Origin: an uncultured Pseudomonadota bacterium
Lineage (GTDB): Bacteria > Pseudomonadota > Gammaproteobacteria > Burkholderiales > SG8-41
Direction of reading: 5' to 3'
Length of the DNA stretch: 15,944 nucleotides
Assembly: GCA_946885605.1 (NCBI GenBank)
Contig: CAMPGR010000089.1
Span: 1 to 15,944 of the forward strand
The stretch's first letter is position 1, and each line of letters begins with the position of its first letter. Of this stretch, positions 13,685 through 15,944 are shown one piece after another. Below the pieces are notes generated by a model. It saw nothing but the letters and a program-made list of their open reading frames with translations. It did no database searches and was not told where the DNA came from. The translations under genes and the position numbers were made by a program.

Positions 13685-15571
13685 ATGGCGGAGATCAGCC
13701 AGTTTCGCCTGCTGCGCGAGCGGCGCTTCGCGCCGTTCTTCGGCGTGCAGTTCCTGGGCGCGCTCAACGACAACGTGTTCAAGCAGGCGCTCGCGATCCT
13801 GCTCGCCTACCAGACTGCCGCCTTCACCACGCTTTCCACCGACGTGCTGCAGAACCTCGCGCAGGCGCTCTTCGTTCTGCCGTTCTTTCTTTTTTCCGCA
13901 ACCGCGGGCCAGCTCGCGGACAAGCACGAGAAGTCGCGCCTGATCCGCGCGACGGTCCTGATCGAGCTCGCCGTCATGGTGCTCGGCGCCGTGGGATTCT
14001 TCATGCGCAGCCTGGAGCTGCTCCTTCTCGCGCTGTTTCTCGGGGGCGTGCAATCGGCGCTGTTCGGCCCGGTGAAATACGCGATCCTTCCGCAGCAGCT
14101 CCGGGACCACGAGCTGATCGGCGGGAATGCGCTGGTCGAAACCGGGACGTCGATCGCGATCCTGCTCGGGATGATTCTGGGCGGCTGGATGGTGAGCCAG
14201 CCCGGCTGGGGCATCGCGGGAGTCGCGGTGAGCACGCTCGCCTTCTCGGCGCTGGGCTACGCGCTGAGCCGCTACATTCCGCTGTCGTCCCCGGCGGATC
14301 CCGGGATCAGGATCAACTGGAACCCGCTCACCGAGACGTGGCGCATCTTCCGGTTCATGCGCGGCCATCGCACCGTTTTCCTGTCGGTGCTCGGCGTGTC
14401 TTGGTTCTGGTTCTTCGGCTCGATCCTCGTCACCCAGTTTCCGAATCTGAGCCGCATCGTGCTGGGCGGCGGCGAGCTGGTGGTCACGCTGCTGCTCGTC
14501 GTTTTCTCGATAGGGATCGGGGCCGGATCGTTGCTGTGCGAGCGGCTCTCCGGCCACAAGATCGAAATCGGGCTCGTGCCGTTCGGTTCGATCGGCCTGA
14601 CGCTGTTCGGCATCGACCTTTACTTTGCGCTCGGCGGCGCAGGCAACGACGAGGCAGTCGGTGTCGCCGAGTTCGTGCGCATACCCGGCTCATGGCGCGT
14701 CCTCGCCGATCTCTTCCTGATCGGCGTCTTCGGCGGCTTCTACATCGTGCCGCTTTACGCGCTCATCCAGAGCCGGAGCGAGGCGAGCCACCGCTCGCGG
14801 GTCATCGCGGGCAACAACGTCCTGAACGCGCTCTTCATGGTGGCCGCGGCGCTCATCGCGATCGCGCTCTTCCAGCTCGGCTTCACGATTCCGCAAGTCT
14901 TCCTGCTGGCGGCGCTTGCCAACGCTGCGGTTGCCGTCTACATCTATACGCTCGTTCCCGAGTTCCTGATGCGGTTTCTTACGTGGCTGCTCATCCACTC
15001 GGTCTACCGGCTGGAAAAGAGCGGGCTCGAGAACATTCCCGACAGAGGCGCGGCGGTTCTGGTGTGCAACCATGTGAGCTACGTCGATGCGCTCGTCATT
15101 GCCGCTGCCTGCCGCCGGCCCATACGGTTCGTGATGCACCACGAGATCTTCCGTATCCCGCTGCTCAACTTCGTCTTCCGTACCAGCCGCGCCATACCGA
15201 TCGCTTCTGCGCGTGAAGACCCGGCGCTGCTGGAGCGCGCGTATGACGAGATCGCGCGCGCCCTCGCAGCGGGCGAGCTCGTCGGCATCTTCCCGGAGGG
15301 GCGGATCACGGATACGGGCGAGATGTATCCGTTCCGGCCGGGGATCAAACGCATCGTCGAACGCACGCCGGTCCCGGTGGTGCCGATGGCGCTGCGCGGG
15401 CTGTGGGGCAGTTACTTCAGCCGGGAAGGCGGGCGAGCGATGACAAAACCATTCCGGCGCGGCATCCTTTCAAAGATCGCGCTGGCGGTCGGCGGCATCG
15501 TGCCACCGGAGTGCGCAACGCCCGAAGGCTTGCAGGCGCGGGTCGAAGCGCTGCGCGGAGCATCGAAATAA
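13685..15571 (+). CDS. Fused MFS transporter / 1-acyl-glycerol-3-phosphate acyltransferase (LplT-PlsC type)
   Basis: Inner-membrane protein of 628 residues with two domains. Residues 1 to about 425 are an MFS transporter resembling LplT, the lysophospholipid flippase: it opens FAPFFGVQFLGALNDNVFKQAL and carries GGVQSALFGPVKYAILPQ at 120-137. Residues about 435-628 are a PlsC acyltransferase with the catalytic H-x4-D box NHVSYVD (His463, Asp468) and the glycerol-phosphate motif FPEGR (536-540). Known lysophospholipid repair pairs LplT with Aas, an acyltransferase joined to an acyl-ACP synthetase. Here the transporter and acyltransferase are one chain and the synthetase part is absent, so the acyl donor must be activated elsewhere. 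The likely role is uptake and re-acylation of lysophospholipids. The ATG at 13685 has GGGGAGGGG upstream. It is followed by another membrane-protein gene 24 bases on. Confidence 0.88.
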   Translation: MAEISQFRLLRERRFAPFFGVQFLGALNDNVFKQALAILLAYQTAAFTTLSTDVLQNLAQALFVLPFFLFSATAGQLADKHEKSRLIRATVLIELAVMVLGAVGFFMRSLELLLLALFLGGVQSALFGPVKYAILPQQLRDHELIGGNALVETGTSIAILLGMILGGWMVSQPGWGIAGVAVSTLAFSALGYALSRYIPLSSPADPGIRINWNPLTETWRIFRFMRGHRTVFLSVLGVSWFWFFGSILVTQFPNLSRIVLGGGELVVTLLLVVFSIGIGAGSLLCERLSGHKIEIGLVPFGSIGLTLFGIDLYFALGGAGNDEAVGVAEFVRIPGSWRVLADLFLIGVFGGFYIVPLYALIQSRSEASHRSRVIAGNNVLNALFMVAAALIAIALFQLGFTIPQVFLLAALANAAVAVYIYTLVPEFLMRFLTWLLIHSVYRLEKSGLENIPDRGAAVLVCNHVSYVDALVIAAACRRPIRFVMHHEIFRIPLLNFVFRTSRAIPIASAREDPALLERAYDEIARALAAGELVGIFPEGRITDTGEMYPFRPGIKRIVERTPVPVVPMALRGLWGSYFSREGGRAMTKPFRRGILSKIALAVGGIVPPECATPEGLQARVEALRGASK

Positions 15572-15595
15572 CATGTCCGACAGGGGAGGACAGCC

Positions 15596-15944
15596 ATGTG
15601 GTTTGCCGGGTTGATCGTCGGTGCGGTCGTCGGCGCGTTGATCGGCGCCATCGGCGATGTCGAGCCAGGCCTCGTCATCGGCGCGGCCGCGGGTCTCTTC
15701 ATCGGGCTCGCCTTCCAATCGCGCAAGCCGCTGATGGATGAAAAATGGAAGCGCGACGTGGAGGACGCGTTGAGGGAACTCCATCGCCGCGTGAAGGCGA
15801 TGGAAAGTGGCTCACGGGCCGAAGCGCCGGCAGCCGAAGCCGCGACTCGACCAGGGGAAGCAGGCGAGCGCCCTTCCCGGGAAGCGGCAGCGTCTATTGA
15901 AGAGGCGCAGGGCATTCCGGACAACGCTGGCGCTGTTCCCGCGC
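15596..15944 (+). CDS. Probable DUF2339 membrane protein, 5' part only
   Basis: The frame is open from the ATG at 15596 to the right edge, 116 residues seen. A well-placed Shine-Dalgarno, GGGGAGGA, stands 5 bases ahead. The N-terminus MWFAGLIVGAVVGALIGAIG begins two glycine-rich hydrophobic segments (about residues 2-20 and 25-40). They are followed by a charged helical stretch (DEKWKRDVEDALRELHRRVK, about 48-67) and an Ala/Glu/Pro-rich tail. This layout, a short membrane anchor then a coiled-coil-like region and a linker, fits the start of DUF2339 proteins, large polytopic membrane proteins of unknown function. The diagnostic multi-span part would lie beyond the window, so the family call is tentative although the gene itself is convincing. 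Confidence 0.6.
   Translation, partial: MWFAGLIVGAVVGALIGAIGDVEPGLVIGAAAGLFIGLAFQSRKPLMDEKWKRDVEDALRELHRRVKAMESGSRAEAPAAEAATRPGEAGERPSREAAASIEEAQGIPDNAGAVPA

Noticed and set aside
1..15944. tRNA or rRNA genes, CRISPR arrays, transposons, prophage or defence systems
   Set aside because: None seen by eye: no cloverleaf-like runs, no regularly spaced repeats, and no transposase, integrase, nuclease or toxin motifs in the translations.

Overview
The window is GC-rich, densely coded chromosomal DNA that looks betaproteobacterial. The evidence is inferential: the order metG / apbC-mrp / dcd / fold-III ornithine decarboxylase, a PhaAB-like fused MrpA-MrpB antiporter subunit, and E. coli-length ThyA. 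I see no rRNA, tRNA, CRISPR array, transposase, integrase or phage gene. It reads as ordinary housekeeping core with a few unusual details.

Layout. Bases 1-3853 (minus strand) hold the first part of an Mrp-type cation/proton antiporter operon, in the order mrpA+B fusion, mrpC, mrpD. The genes are joined by 1-4 base stop/start overlaps, and mrpD runs off the left edge. Bases 4016-7218 (minus strand) carry methionyl-tRNA synthetase (metG), then, overlapping its stop codon by one base, an enolase-superfamily enzyme of unknown substrate. A short divergent region (7219-7369) separates metG from the plus-strand series apbC/mrp (Fe-S carrier ATPase), dcd (dCTP deaminase) and a fold-III ornithine/lysine decarboxylase. 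Between dcd and the decarboxylase lies a 314-base region with a strong sigma70-like promoter and a 21-codon open reading frame with a perfect Shine-Dalgarno site. A strong hairpin terminator at 10687-10722 lies between the decarboxylase and the convergent minus-strand pair thyA-folA. From 12186 rightward (plus strand) come an M17-family leucyl aminopeptidase, a fused MFS transporter/PlsC acyltransferase, and the start of a probable DUF2339 membrane protein cut by the right edge.

How the genes work together. dcd, thyA and folA are all in dTTP supply: dCTP to dUTP, dUMP to dTMP, and recycling of the folate that ThyA oxidises. They lie within 3.5 kb but in separate transcription units. The Mrp genes serve sodium/pH homeostasis, the decarboxylase polyamine synthesis, and the MFS-PlsC protein probably lysophospholipid uptake and re-acylation.

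The best candidate for something undescribed is the 21-codon leader ORF ahead of the decarboxylase (9398-9463), which could be a translational regulator of polyamine synthesis. Second-tier oddities are an 11-bp tandem repeat in the thyA leader, a palindromic element inside the metG linker, and the unusual metal-ligand region of the enolase-superfamily enzyme.
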